Shown here in pieces: positions 1-8,287 of a DNA stretch of 64,000 nucleotides (its first letter is position 1; each line of letters begins with the position of its first letter). The notes beneath the pieces were generated by a model. It saw only the letters and a program-made list of their open reading frames with translations, did no database searches and was not told the DNA's origin. The translations under genes and the position numbers were made by a program. This stretch comes from Bradyrhizobium sp. SZCCT0231 (GTDB taxonomy: Bacteria > Pseudomonadota > Alphaproteobacteria > Rhizobiales > Xanthobacteraceae): assembly GCF_018130245.1 (NCBI RefSeq), contig NZ_JAFCKP010000008.1, forward strand, positions 1-64,000, in the 5' to 3' direction.

Positions 1-450
1 GGCTTCGCCAATGCTCCTGACACGGTGTTCATCACCGGCTCGCAGCAGGAGACGGTCAAGACCTGGGGCTTCCGTGGTGCGTATACCCATAACTGGGATC
101 CGTACTGGAACACCGCGCTCTACGGTGCCTACGCTCAGGCGCAGTTCGGCACGCTTGCCAAGACCACCCTCTGCGGCGCTGGCGGTGCTGGCGGCGTGTT
201 CGGCGCCCTCGCGGGTGTCACGGGTTGTAACCCTGACTTCGCCATCGGTCAGATCGGTATCATCACCCGCTGGACCCCGGTCAAGAACCTGACGTTCTCG
301 GCCGACCTGAACTGGACCCATCTGGACCAGAAGTATTCGGGCACGGCTCTTCTCAGCCCGGCTGCCAACACTGCCAAGCCGACTGCTGTGTACGAGCTGA
401 AGGATCAGGACAGCATCACCCTGCTGCTCCGCGCTCAGCGCAACTGGTAA
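1..450 (+). CDS. Porin (Porin_2 type), C-terminal part
   Basis: This is the 3' end of an outer-membrane porin; the reading frame is open from the first base, so the gene starts before the window. The visible 149 residues alternate polar and aromatic positions as in beta strands (for example KTWGFRGAYTHNWDPYW and NLTFSADLNWTHLDQKY) and end in an aromatic residue, RAQRNW, as the outer-membrane assembly signal requires. A pair of Cys residues sits in a Gly/Ala-rich loop (CGAGGAGG and GCNPDF), a pattern I associate with Bradyrhizobium porins. A strong terminator follows. Family assignment is by pattern recognition; substrate preference cannot be told. Confidence 0.85.
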   Translation, partial: GFANAPDTVFITGSQQETVKTWGFRGAYTHNWDPYWNTALYGAYAQAQFGTLAKTTLCGAGGAGGVFGALAGVTGCNPDFAIGQIGIITRWTPVKNLTFSADLNWTHLDQKYSGTALLSPAANTAKPTAVYELKDQDSITLLLRAQRNW

Positions 451-474
451 GTTCGGTCTAACGACCTGACAGAG

Positions 475-507
475 AGCCCCGGCGGGAAACCGCCGGGGCT
501 TTTTCTT
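475..507 (+). terminator. Rho-independent terminator of the porin gene
   Basis: A perfect 11-bp stem (AGCCCCGGCGG with CCGCCGGGGCT), a GAAA tetraloop and a following TTTTCTT tract lie 25 bases after the porin stop codon. Confidence 0.9.
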
Positions 508-903
508 GTGCCAGCCCTCCTGTGCTCGCTTCACGCAATGGGCGCGGGAGCTGCCCTGGCGCTCTTCGTTGCTCGTTGCAACCCGATGGAAGTCGCCGTG
601 AAGGAGAGGGGCGGGGCTGCATGCCGTCCCCGAGCTTCGCGCGCAGAGGGAAGTGCGGTGGGGCCGGCCCGCCCGCGGCGCAAAACGTCCTGATCGAATC
701 GCGCTGCAGCAGGTGCGACCGAAGCCTTCGCATTCGAGCCTCCGGCACCAGCGAGCTTGCCGATCGGACCGCAATGGTCGCGGCGGATCGAAACGGCTCG
801 CCTGGCGATCGCGGATGGTCGCTGGATGTGTCCGGGCGACTCGGCTCTCGACGAGCGTGCGCTCGCCATCCGCGCTGACGGCGGTGGCTCGAAAGGGGTC
901 CCT
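508..903. other. Intergenic region without a recognisable gene
   Basis: About 400 bases lie between the porin terminator and the stop codon of the convergent transglycosylase gene. Short open frames exist on both strands but have low-complexity Arg/Ala-rich translations, no convincing ribosome binding site and no recognisable motif. I see no repeat or RNA gene here. Confidence 0.5.
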
Positions 904-3357
904 CTATTCCACGCTGCCGGCGCCGCGACGCAGATCGGCTTCGATCTGCAAGCGGGTGCCGCCGCCGAAGCGGGCGCGGTAGACTTGCAGGTTCTCCATG
1001 ATCCGCTGCACGTAGTTGCGCGTCTCGGAGAACGGAATCAGCTCGACCCAGTCGACCGCATCGACCTTGGGGTCGCGCGGATCGCCGTAGCGGTCGATCC
1101 ACTTCTTCACGCTGCCGCGGCCGGCATTGTAGGCGGCAAAGGTCATGATGTAGGAGCCGCGATAATCTTCGAGCAGTCCGCCGAGCTCGGCCGAGCCGAG
1201 CGTGGCGTTGTAGACTGAATCGTTCTTGAGGCGTCCCAGATCGTAGGTCGCGCCGTGCCGCTTGCAGACATAGCGCGCGGCATCCGGCGTCACCTGCATC
1301 AGCCCATAGGCCTGCGCCGGCGAGACCACCGACGGATTGAACGCGCTCTCCTGCCGGGCAATCGCGTAGACGATGCTGCGCTCGACCTCGGGGCCGATCG
1401 GCGTGAAGTGCGGAATGCCATTGACGGGGTAGGCGTAGAAGTCGAACGGCAGGCCGCGGTTGAGCGCGGCCTTGCCGAGCAGCAACATGCCGCGCGCATC
1501 GCTGTAGCGCTGGGTGAGCTCGCCGAGGCCGGCAAGCGCTTCGGGATCGCCATTCTCGCCCATGTCGGCGAGCATGGGCACCGCGAGCTCGCGCTCGTCG
1601 AGCTCGTAGAGCAGCTGCGCCGCGCGCACGATCTCCAGCCGCTCGGCGCCGCGCCCGCGCGGCTGGTTGTTGAGCTGGATCTGCGGCAGGCCGAGCTTTG
1701 CGCGCGCGAGCTGGCCGTAATAGCTGGTCGACTGCTCGGCTGCACGGGCATAGGCGTTGCGCGCCTCCTGCTGGCGGCCCATCGCTTCTGCGGCGCGGCC
1801 CTGCCAATAGCCGGCACGCGCCAGCGTGGTCGGATTGACGCTGCCGACGCCGATGCGGGCAAAATGCTGGGTGGCGGTCGCGGGGTCGTTGAGGAAGCGC
1901 AGCGCGATCCACCCGGCGGTGAACTCCTGCTCGGTCTTGTAGATGTCGCGCGAAGGCAGAGCGGCATCGCGCGCGATCAGATAGGCGCTGCGGAATTCCT
2001 CGGTGTCGATCATCTTGCGCGCCAGCAGGCGCCGCTCGATCCACCATTCGTCGAGATTGTGGAGGCGACCCGGATCCTTCGGCGCGGACAGCATCAGCTG
2101 GGCGGCCTCGGCGAACTTCTCGTCGCGGCGCAAGAGCTGGATCTTGCTGAAGACGAAGCCGGGATCGCCGTGCAGCTCGCGCGGCACCGCATCGAGCAGC
2201 GCCCGCGCGTTCGGCGCCTTCTTGACCGCGGCGATGCGGGCCTTGGCGAGCGCGACATAGCCGGCGCCGAGGCGCTTGGCGGCGCGCAGCGCCGCCTCGG
2301 TCTCGCTGCCGTAGAGCAGGGTGTCCATCCGCGCTTTCTGGTCGCCCGGCGTAAGCAGGGCGCCGAACTGGTCGAGCGCGTTGTTCTCGGTGTCCTCCGA
2401 CATCGGATCGCTGCGCCAGGCCTCGCGCACCAGCCGCTCGGCATTGGCGCGGTCACCGCGCGCCAGCATCGCCTTGGCGAGCGTGAAGCGGCCCTTGGCG
2501 GAGATCGGAGACTCGTTCTCGAACCACGACCACGCGACCGAATCGTCGCGCCTGTCGTCCCACATCGCGGCCTCGAGGCGCCGGCGCAGGAAGGTCTGCG
2601 ACGGCCAGCTCGGATTGGCGGAGAGGAAGGCGCGATAGCGTTCCACGGTGGCGCCGTTGTCCTCGCTGCGCAGGATGATCCATTCGGCGAGCTTTCGCGC
2701 GACCGGATCGGAGATGCCGGCCGCCGCATTGGTGGCGTCGCCGCCCTTGCGCTTGCGCACGAGCTCGATGACGCTCTCCAGCGTGTCCTTGTCGGCTTGC
2801 GACGTCGACGATGTCGCAGCGACGGCCGCCGGGATGACCGGCTTGCGCGGCGCCGCATGCTGGCGGGTCGCAGGGGCCAGCACGGGAGCTGCAACCGGTC
2901 TGGCGGCGGCTGGGGCGGTGGGTCTGACAGTGGCCGTCACGCCCGGCGCGGGGCCGGTCTTGGGTGGCGACCCGCTGGTGCTCGGTTGTGATTTGGGCGA
3001 GGGGGCTGCTGCCGCGGGTCTCGGTTTGTCCTTCGCGGGTTCCTTGCCGGCAGCAACCTTACCAGCATCCCTGGCAGGCTTCTTCGCGGCGTCCTTGGCC
3101 GGCGCGCCAGCCGCACTCTTGCTCGCGCCCTTCGCTGCGTCCTTGCCGGGTCCCTTGACTGTCTCCTTGGGCGATCCCTTGGCTGGCCCCTTCGCGGCGT
3201 CCTTGGCGGCCGGCTTCGCGGTATCCTTGGTCTCCGCGGCCGTCTCATTGGACTTGTCATTGGACTTGGCGAGGGCGGCGCAGCCCACCGACAGCCCTGC
3301 CATCAGGCACACGGCCAGACCGGTGGATCGCCATGCGGCACGAGAAAAGGAGGTCAC
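904..3357 (-). CDS. Soluble lytic murein transglycosylase (SLT domain)
   Basis: Periplasmic enzyme that cleaves the MurNAc-GlcNAc bond of peptidoglycan and forms 1,6-anhydro ends. The product is 817 residues. A GTG start is followed by a signal peptide (hydrophobic LAVCLMAGLSVGCAALA; the Cys could be a lipid anchor but position -3 is not typical). Residues about 30-200 are a low-complexity Lys/Ala/Pro linker with repeats of the type KDAAK. A long helical solenoid follows, and the SLT domain occupies about residues 655-780. ARQESAFNPS carries the likely catalytic Glu670; AYGLMQVTPDAA and AAYNAGRGS are the usual SLT motifs. It is encoded alone, divergent from dapA. The start could lie somewhat downstream, because the linker is poorly constrained. 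Confidence 0.88.
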   Translation of the reverse strand: MTSFSRAAWRSTGLAVCLMAGLSVGCAALAKSNDKSNETAAETKDTAKPAAKDAAKGPAKGSPKETVKGPGKDAAKGASKSAAGAPAKDAAKKPARDAGKVAAGKEPAKDKPRPAAAAPSPKSQPSTSGSPPKTGPAPGVTATVRPTAPAAARPVAAPVLAPATRQHAAPRKPVIPAAVAATSSTSQADKDTLESVIELVRKRKGGDATNAAAGISDPVARKLAEWIILRSEDNGATVERYRAFLSANPSWPSQTFLRRRLEAAMWDDRRDDSVAWSWFENESPISAKGRFTLAKAMLARGDRANAERLVREAWRSDPMSEDTENNALDQFGALLTPGDQKARMDTLLYGSETEAALRAAKRLGAGYVALAKARIAAVKKAPNARALLDAVPRELHGDPGFVFSKIQLLRRDEKFAEAAQLMLSAPKDPGRLHNLDEWWIERRLLARKMIDTEEFRSAYLIARDAALPSRDIYKTEQEFTAGWIALRFLNDPATATQHFARIGVGSVNPTTLARAGYWQGRAAEAMGRQQEARNAYARAAEQSTSYYGQLARAKLGLPQIQLNNQPRGRGAERLEIVRAAQLLYELDERELAVPMLADMGENGDPEALAGLGELTQRYSDARGMLLLGKAALNRGLPFDFYAYPVNGIPHFTPIGPEVERSIVYAIARQESAFNPSVVSPAQAYGLMQVTPDAARYVCKRHGATYDLGRLKNDSVYNATLGSAELGGLLEDYRGSYIMTFAAYNAGRGSVKKWIDRYGDPRDPKVDAVDWVELIPFSETRNYVQRIMENLQVYRARFGGGTRLQIEADLRRGAGSVE

Positions 3358-3582
3358 GGCGTTTGTCGCCCCGAATCAGTGAAGTGGCTCAAGACCTAGC
3401 TGAATCTGATTGAATATGCGGAGAAAATACCAACAGCCGCTTACTTCCGGCGGGTTTGCACCACCACCGCGGCAAAATCGCGGCCTAAACGGTGCGTCAC
3501 CCGGCGCCGGCCCTTTTACCGGCGGGATAGACCCGATATGAATGGGGCTTGCTCAAGAGATAGCCGCGTACGGAGGAAGTCC

Positions 3583-4473
3583 ATGGCAGCCAAGACGAAA
3601 TTCCGGGGGTCGTTCACCGCCTTGGTCACGCCGTTCAAGAACGGCGCGCTGGACGAGGCGGCGTTCCGCTCCCTGGTCAATTGGCAGATTTCCGAGGGCA
3701 CCAATGGACTGGTCCCGGTCGGCACCACCGGCGAGAGCCCGACGCTCAGCCATGACGAGCACAAGAAGGTCGTCGAATGGTGCATCGCTGAAGCCAAGGG
3801 CCGCGTGCCTGTCATCGCGGGCGCCGGCTCCAACTCGACCAAGGAGGCGATCGAGCTCTCCCAGCACGCCGAAAAGGCGGGCGCAGACGCCGTGCTGATC
3901 GTGACGCCCTACTACAACAAGCCGACCCAGGAAGGGATGTACCAGCACTTCAAGGCGATCAACGACGCGATCGGCATTCCGATCATCATCTACAACATCC
4001 CGCCGCGCTCGGTGATCGACATGTCGGTCGACACCATGAAGCGGCTGTGGGAGCTGAAGAACATTGCCGGCGTCAAGGACGCCACCGCCAGCATGGTTCG
4101 CGTGTCGCAGCAGCGCGCGGCGATGGGCGAGGATTTCAACCAACTCTCGGGCGAGGACGCCACCATCATCGGCTACATGGCCCATGGCGGCCATGGCTGC
4201 ATCTCGGTGACCTCGAACGTCGCGCCGCGCCTGTGCTCGGAGTTCCACGCCGCCTGGCAGAAGGGCGACACCAAGGCGGCGCTCGCGATCCACGACAAGC
4301 TGATGCCGCTGCACAACAACCTCTTCATCGAGAGCAACCCGGCGCCGATCAAGTACGCGATGTCGCTGCTCGGCAAGCTGGACGAGACGCTGCGGCTGCC
4401 GATGGTTCCGGTTTCCGAGCCGACCCGCGTTGCCGTGCGCAGCGCGATGGTTCACGCCGGCCTGATCAACTGA
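3583..4473 (+). CDS. dapA: 4-hydroxy-tetrahydrodipicolinate synthase
   Basis: Condenses pyruvate with aspartate semialdehyde in the first committed step of the lysine/diaminopimelate pathway (cytoplasm). The 296-residue length is standard. GTTGES at 47-52 binds pyruvate, Tyr137 lies in YNIPPR, and the Schiff-base lysine is Lys165 in GVKDAT. The ATG at 3583 is chosen over an in-frame ATG 45 bases upstream because it has a good ribosome binding site (GGAGGAAG) and gives the normal N-terminus [10 protein letters not shown]. mscL and smpB follow on the same strand with short gaps. Confidence 0.97.
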   Translation: MAAKTKFRGSFTALVTPFKNGALDEAAFRSLVNWQISEGTNGLVPVGTTGESPTLSHDEHKKVVEWCIAEAKGRVPVIAGAGSNSTKEAIELSQHAEKAGADAVLIVTPYYNKPTQEGMYQHFKAINDAIGIPIIIYNIPPRSVIDMSVDTMKRLWELKNIAGVKDATASMVRVSQQRAAMGEDFNQLSGEDATIIGYMAHGGHGCISVTSNVAPRLCSEFHAAWQKGDTKAALAIHDKLMPLHNNLFIESNPAPIKYAMSLLGKLDETLRLPMVPVSEPTRVAVRSAMVHAGLIN

Positions 4474-4500
4474 CGCGTTAGCCCGTCGGGGGAGCCTTTT

Positions 4501-4941
4501 ATGAGCGTCGAGGAAAAGGGCGCGCGGATGCTGAAGGAGTTCCGTGAATTCGCCATGAAGGGCAACGTCGTCGATCTCGCGGTCGGCGTCATCATCGGCG
4601 CGGCGTTCGGCGCCATCGTCAACTCGCTGGTCGGCGACGTGATCATGCCGATGATCGGTGCCGTCACCGGCGGGCTCGACTTCTCGAACTACTTCACCCC
4701 CTTGTCGGCGAAGGTCACAGCCACCAACTTAGCTGATGCGAAAAAGCAAGGCGCCGTGCTGGCTTGGGGCAGCTTCCTCACGCTGACGATCAACTTCATC
4801 ATCATCGCCTTCGTGCTGTTCCTGGTGATCCGCGCCATGAACACGTTGAAGCGCAGGGACGAGGCCGCTCCTGCCGCTCCGCCAAAACCGTCGGCCGAGG
4901 TCGAGATCCTGACCGAGATCCGCGATCTCCTCAAGAAGTGA
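4501..4941 (+). CDS. mscL: Large-conductance mechanosensitive channel MscL
   Basis: Inner-membrane pentameric channel that opens at high membrane tension and releases solutes on hypo-osmotic shock. The product is 146 residues. The N-terminal amphipathic helix ([20 protein letters not shown]) leads into TM1 ([21 protein letters not shown]), followed by a periplasmic loop, TM2 ([20 protein letters not shown]) and a charged C-terminal helix ending RDLLKK. These are the features of the family. It starts 27 bases after the dapA stop codon, so co-transcription is possible. Confidence 0.96.
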   Translation: MSVEEKGARMLKEFREFAMKGNVVDLAVGVIIGAAFGAIVNSLVGDVIMPMIGAVTGGLDFSNYFTPLSAKVTATNLADAKKQGAVLAWGSFLTLTINFIIIAFVLFLVIRAMNTLKRRDEAAPAAPPKPSAEVEILTEIRDLLKK

Positions 4942-5000
4942 CGCGCCCACTTCATCCGAATTGTTAGAATCCGAGCGCATCTCGATCAGGTTTGCCCATC

Positions 5001-5474
5001 ATGGCCGATAAGAACGAACGTCCGATCAAGGTCATGGCGGAAAATCGCAAGGCCCGCTTCAACTATGCGATCGAAGACACGATCGAGGCGGGCATTGCGC
5101 TGACCGGCACCGAGGTCAAGTCGATCCGCAGCGGCAAGAGCACGATCGCGGAATCCTACGCCGATTCCAAGGACGGCGAGATCTGGCTGATCAACGCCAC
5201 CATTCCCGAATATCTCCAGGGCAATCGCTTCAATCATGAGCCGAAGCGGCCGCGAAAGCTGCTGCTGCATCGTCGGCAGATCAACAAGCTGATCGGCGCG
5301 GTCGACCGCGAGGGCATGACGCTGATCCCGCTCAAGCTTTACTTCAACGAGCGCGGGCGCGCCAAATTGCAGCTGGCGGTTGCGAAGGGCAAGAAGCTGC
5401 ACGATAAGCGCGAGTCCGAGAAGAAGCGCGACTGGAGCCGGGAGAAGGGCCGGCTGATGCGGGCGAGGGGATGA
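5001..5474 (+). CDS. smpB: SsrA-binding protein SmpB
   Basis: Binds tmRNA and brings it to stalled ribosomes for trans-translation. The 157-residue product has the beta-barrel core motifs [28 protein letters not shown] and [12 protein letters not shown], and a Lys/Arg-rich C-terminal tail ([20 protein letters not shown]) that enters the decoding centre. The ATG at 5001 is preferred over an in-frame TTG at 4992. The next gene begins four bases after the stop, which suggests co-transcription. No tmRNA gene was seen in the window. Confidence 0.96.
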   Translation: MADKNERPIKVMAENRKARFNYAIEDTIEAGIALTGTEVKSIRSGKSTIAESYADSKDGEIWLINATIPEYLQGNRFNHEPKRPRKLLLHRRQINKLIGAVDREGMTLIPLKLYFNERGRAKLQLAVAKGKKLHDKRESEKKRDWSREKGRLMRARG

Positions 5475-5478
5475 CGAG

Positions 5479-6060
5479 ATGAATCAACGGAACCTGCTCG
5501 AGGTCGATTGGAGCCAGATTCCCGCGCCCGCCGCCGACGGCGGCGCCGCGCATCTCAAGGGCATGACGCTGCCACCGATCGGCCTGCTCGCGACCGACGA
5601 TACCTCGGTCACGCTGTCGGCGCTGCGCGGCCGCACCGTCGTGTTCGCCTATCCCCGCACCGGCGAGCCCGGCAAGATCGCGCTGGTCGACGACTGGGAC
5701 ATGATCCCGGGGGCGCGCGGTTGCACGCCGCAGACTTGCGCATTTCGCGATCTGTTCGCCGAGCTGAAAGCCGCCGGCGCCTCACACGTGTTCGGCCTCT
5801 CGACCCAGAGCAACGACTACCAGACCGAGATGGCCTCGCGCCTGCATCTGCCGTTCCCGGTGCTCTCGGACGAGAAGCTGGCGCTGACGCGCGCCCTGAA
5901 CTTGCCGACCATGGAGGTCGCAGGCCTGACGCTGATCAAGCGCCTAGCTCTGATCATCGACGACGCCAGGATCACGCATGTGTTCTACCCGGTGTTTCCG
6001 CCCGACCGGAACGCCGGTGACGTCCTGGACTGGCTCAAGGCGAATCCCGTCCAAAGCTAA
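5479..6060 (+). CDS. Peroxiredoxin of the AhpC/TSA, PrxQ-like type
   Basis: Probable thiol peroxidase of 193 residues with a thioredoxin fold. The segment TVVFAYPRTGEPGK resembles the strand before the active site, and GCTPQTCAFRD has the two cysteines spaced as in BCP/PrxQ (peroxidatic Cys in GCT, resolving Cys five residues later). The protein is longer than typical BCP because of an N-terminal extension of about 45 residues and a C-terminal extension. It lies four bases after smpB and converges with the uracil-DNA glycosylase gene, with a 4-base 3' overlap. The electron donor is not evident. Confidence 0.8.
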   Translation: MNQRNLLEVDWSQIPAPAADGGAAHLKGMTLPPIGLLATDDTSVTLSALRGRTVVFAYPRTGEPGKIALVDDWDMIPGARGCTPQTCAFRDLFAELKAAGASHVFGLSTQSNDYQTEMASRLHLPFPVLSDEKLALTRALNLPTMEVAGLTLIKRLALIIDDARITHVFYPVFPPDRNAGDVLDWLKANPVQS

Positions 6061-6731
6061 TCGAGATCCGCCTTCACCTTCGCGAATACGGATCTGAACA
6101 TGTCCGGCGTCAGCACGCCGGTGTTCGTGTTGTAGCGCGAGCAGTGGTAGCTGTCGTAGAGCCTGAACCGGCCGGCCTGATGCACCGCGCCGTGGCCGAA
6201 GGGGGCCTGCGAGCCTTTCAGATTCAGCGGCTTGAGCACGCTGTCGTGCGCAATCCGCCCGAGCGCGACGATCGCGCGCAGGTTCGGCATCGTGGCCAGA
6301 TTCGCGACAAGAAACTGGCGGCAGGTGTTGATCTCGGCCGGCAGCGGCTTGTTCTGCGGCGGCACGCAATGCACCGCGTTCGCGATCCGGCAGTCCACCA
6401 GCTTCAGGCCGTCGTCGGGGCGCGCCTGATAGGTGCCCCTGGCAAAGCCGTATTCGATCAGCGTGGCGTAGAGCAGGTCGCCGGCATAATCACCGGTGAA
6501 CGGCCGTCCCGTGCGGTTGGCGCCCTGCATTCCCGGCGCGAGGCCCACGATCAAAAGGCGCGCCTTGATGTCGCCGAAGGGCGCAACGGGCGCATTGTGC
6601 CACGACGGCTCACGCGCACGGTTCGCCTCGCGAAAGGCGACCAGGCGCGGGCAGAGTGGACAGTCGCGGTCGGGAACGACGGTGAGGGGCTGGCGGCTTG
6701 ACCGGGCCGCCTCACTCCTCGAAGTCTTCAT
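6057..6731 (-). CDS. Uracil-DNA glycosylase, family 4/5 (UdgB-like)
   Basis: Removes uracil or other deaminated bases from DNA. The product is 224 residues. CPLCPRL plus later Cys residues (VDCRIANAVHC and NTCRQF) fit an iron-sulfur cluster. GLAPGMQGANRTGRPFTGD is the motif A region, with ANRTGR as in family 5 (UdgB), and SYHCSRYNTNTGVLT is the C-terminal motif with the active-site His. I chose the ATG at 6731 inside the end of the upstream gene (20-base overlap); a longer form would start at 6809. The two genes on this strand look translationally coupled. Confidence 0.85.
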   Translation of the reverse strand: MKTSRSEAARSSRQPLTVVPDRDCPLCPRLVAFREANRAREPSWHNAPVAPFGDIKARLLIVGLAPGMQGANRTGRPFTGDYAGDLLYATLIEYGFARGTYQARPDDGLKLVDCRIANAVHCVPPQNKPLPAEINTCRQFLVANLATMPNLRAIVALGRIAHDSVLKPLNLKGSQAPFGHGAVHQAGRFRLYDSYHCSRYNTNTGVLTPDMFRSVFAKVKADLD

Positions 6732-7356
6732 CGCCCCTCGGCGCCATCGTGGTTGCGCGCTGGAGGAATTGCGGGGCGTGGTGGCGTTCGCCACGCTCGC
6801 CGCGGTCACGCGGGGCGGGGCGTTCGGACGGATCGCGGCCGAGCTTGGATTGCAGCTCGACGAGGTCGGTGAAGACGTCGGCCTGGCGGCGCAGCTCGTC
6901 GGCGATCATCGGCGGCTGGCTGGCGATGGTGGAGATCACCGTGACCCGCACGCCGCGGCGCTGCACCGCCTCGACCAGGGAGCGGAAATCGCCGTCACCG
7001 GAGAACAGCACCATCTGGTCGATGTGCTCGGCGAGCTCCATGGCGTCCACGGCCAGCTCGATGTCCATGTTGCCTTTGACCTTGCGGCGGCCGGAGGCGT
7101 CGATGAATTCCTTGGTCGCCTTGGTGACGACGGTGTAGCCGTTGTAGTCCAGCCAGTCGATCAGCGGGCGGATCGAGGAGTATTCCTGATCCTCGATGAT
7201 GGCGGTGTAGTAGAACGCCCGGAGCAGCGTCCCGCGGCTCTGAAACTCCTTCAGCAGGCGCTTGTAGTCGATGTCGAAGCCCAGCGTTTTCGCCGTCGCG
7301 TAGAGATTGGCCCCGTCGATGAAGAGCGCGATCTTGTTGGTAGGAGAAGGTGACAT
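6712..7356 (-). CDS. NYN-domain (LabA/DUF88-like) protein
   Basis: Putative PIN-like ribonuclease of 214 residues. The NYN core begins KIALFIDGANLYATAKTLG (first acidic Asp in IDGAN) and continues with GNMDIELAVDAME and VLFSGDGDFRSLVEAVQRRG, carrying the other conserved acidic residues of the metal site. The C-terminus is a low-complexity RDRGERGERHH tail. This architecture is common in alphaproteobacteria and its substrate is unknown. The gene is divergent from rpoZ and overlaps the glycosylase gene downstream. Confidence 0.85.
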   Translation of the reverse strand: MSPSPTNKIALFIDGANLYATAKTLGFDIDYKRLLKEFQSRGTLLRAFYYTAIIEDQEYSSIRPLIDWLDYNGYTVVTKATKEFIDASGRRKVKGNMDIELAVDAMELAEHIDQMVLFSGDGDFRSLVEAVQRRGVRVTVISTIASQPPMIADELRRQADVFTDLVELQSKLGRDPSERPAPRDRGERGERHHAPQFLQRATTMAPRGDEDFEE

Positions 7357-7610
7357 TCAGTTTGCTCGCGTAGTGTGTCGTGATTGATCGTTTATTGTTG
7401 GCGCGGCGGCAGCCAGCCGCGCAGTCCCAAGGTGGCGCCTAAACCCGTCGAAACCGCAAATCCGGAGAAGTCGGGGCAATCAAGGTATAGTTATGGCGGA
7501 CTCTCATGCACCCGGCGCCGCCCTCGATGGCAGCCCCGGAGAAATCACCCACCCAAGCCCCAATGTGGGGGTATCAGAGCCGTTTGGCGAGGCCAAATCA
7601 CAAATTGGCC

Positions 7611-7637
7611 TTGCGAAACCGTCCCGGCCCCTATAAC
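7611..7637 (+). promoter_or_regulatory. Candidate rpoZ promoter
   Basis: TTGCGA (7611-7616) and TATAAC (7632-7637) are spaced 15-16 bases apart and lie about 50 bases before the rpoZ start. The rest of the 332-base gap between the divergent NYN gene and rpoZ shows nothing I can name. Confidence 0.45.
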
Positions 7638-7688
7638 TAGCGCCAATCATCCACATATTTCGTCCCAACCACAACGGAGCGACAGTCC

Positions 7689-8081
7689 ATGGCTCGCGTC
7701 ACCGTAGAAGATTGTATCGACAAGGTCGACAACCGGTTTGACCTGGTCCTGCTGGCCGCCCACCGTGCCCGCATGATCTCGTCCGGCTCACAACTAACGG
7801 TTGACCGCGATAACGACAAGAACCCTGTTGTGTCTTTGCGTGAAATTGCCGAGACGACGATTTCGCCGGAGGACCTCCGCGAGGAGCTGGTGCACTCGCT
7901 CCAGAAGTTCGTCGAGGTGGATGAGCCCGAGCCGGATACGGTGCCGCTGATCGGTTCCGCAGGTGCCAGCGTCGATGCGGACGATACCGAAGTCGCCGTC
8001 GAGCGCATGACCGAGGAGGAGCTTCTGAAGGGCCTGGAAGGCCTCGCTCCGCCCGAGGAGCAGCCTGAGGAAGACGAGTAA
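7689..8081 (+). CDS. rpoZ: RNA polymerase omega subunit
   Basis: Small subunit that assists assembly of the beta' subunit and is needed for the ppGpp response in many bacteria. The product is 130 residues. The N-terminal [20 protein letters not shown] and the helix AAHRARMI are the conserved omega core, and the acidic C-terminal tail ([10 protein letters not shown]) is typical of Rhizobiales. A terminator follows and then the (p)ppGpp synthetase gene, the widespread rpoZ-spoT arrangement. Confidence 0.97.
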   Translation: MARVTVEDCIDKVDNRFDLVLLAAHRARMISSGSQLTVDRDNDKNPVVSLREIAETTISPEDLREELVHSLQKFVEVDEPEPDTVPLIGSAGASVDADDTEVAVERMTEEELLKGLEGLAPPEEQPEEDE

Positions 8082-8119
8082 TTCCTCCGTCGCGATCATC
8101 GACTTCTTGTGATCTTATC

Positions 8120-8153
8120 AAAGGCCCGAACCGTCGTTCGGGCCTTTGCTTTT
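8120..8153 (+). terminator. Rho-independent terminator after rpoZ
   Basis: AAAGGCCCGAAC and GTTCGGGCCTTT form a perfect 12-bp stem with a CGTC loop, followed by GCTTTT. It probably limits readthrough from rpoZ into rsh, which therefore needs its own promoter in 8154-8287. Confidence 0.9.
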
Positions 8154-8287
8154 GTTGACCTTTTCGTGGTTACCATAGCGTTGCCGGTTGGCGCTGCGCC
8201 TGTCACTGAATTGATCGGACGCCAGCGCGATCGGAGCTAGGATGTATGCAACGGGCCGGCTCAGGGTCCGTTTGAAGGCAGGACGGC

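Noticed and set aside
1255-2991. A 578-codon open frame on the plus strand
   Set aside because: It is antisense to the lytic transglycosylase and has a low-complexity translation.
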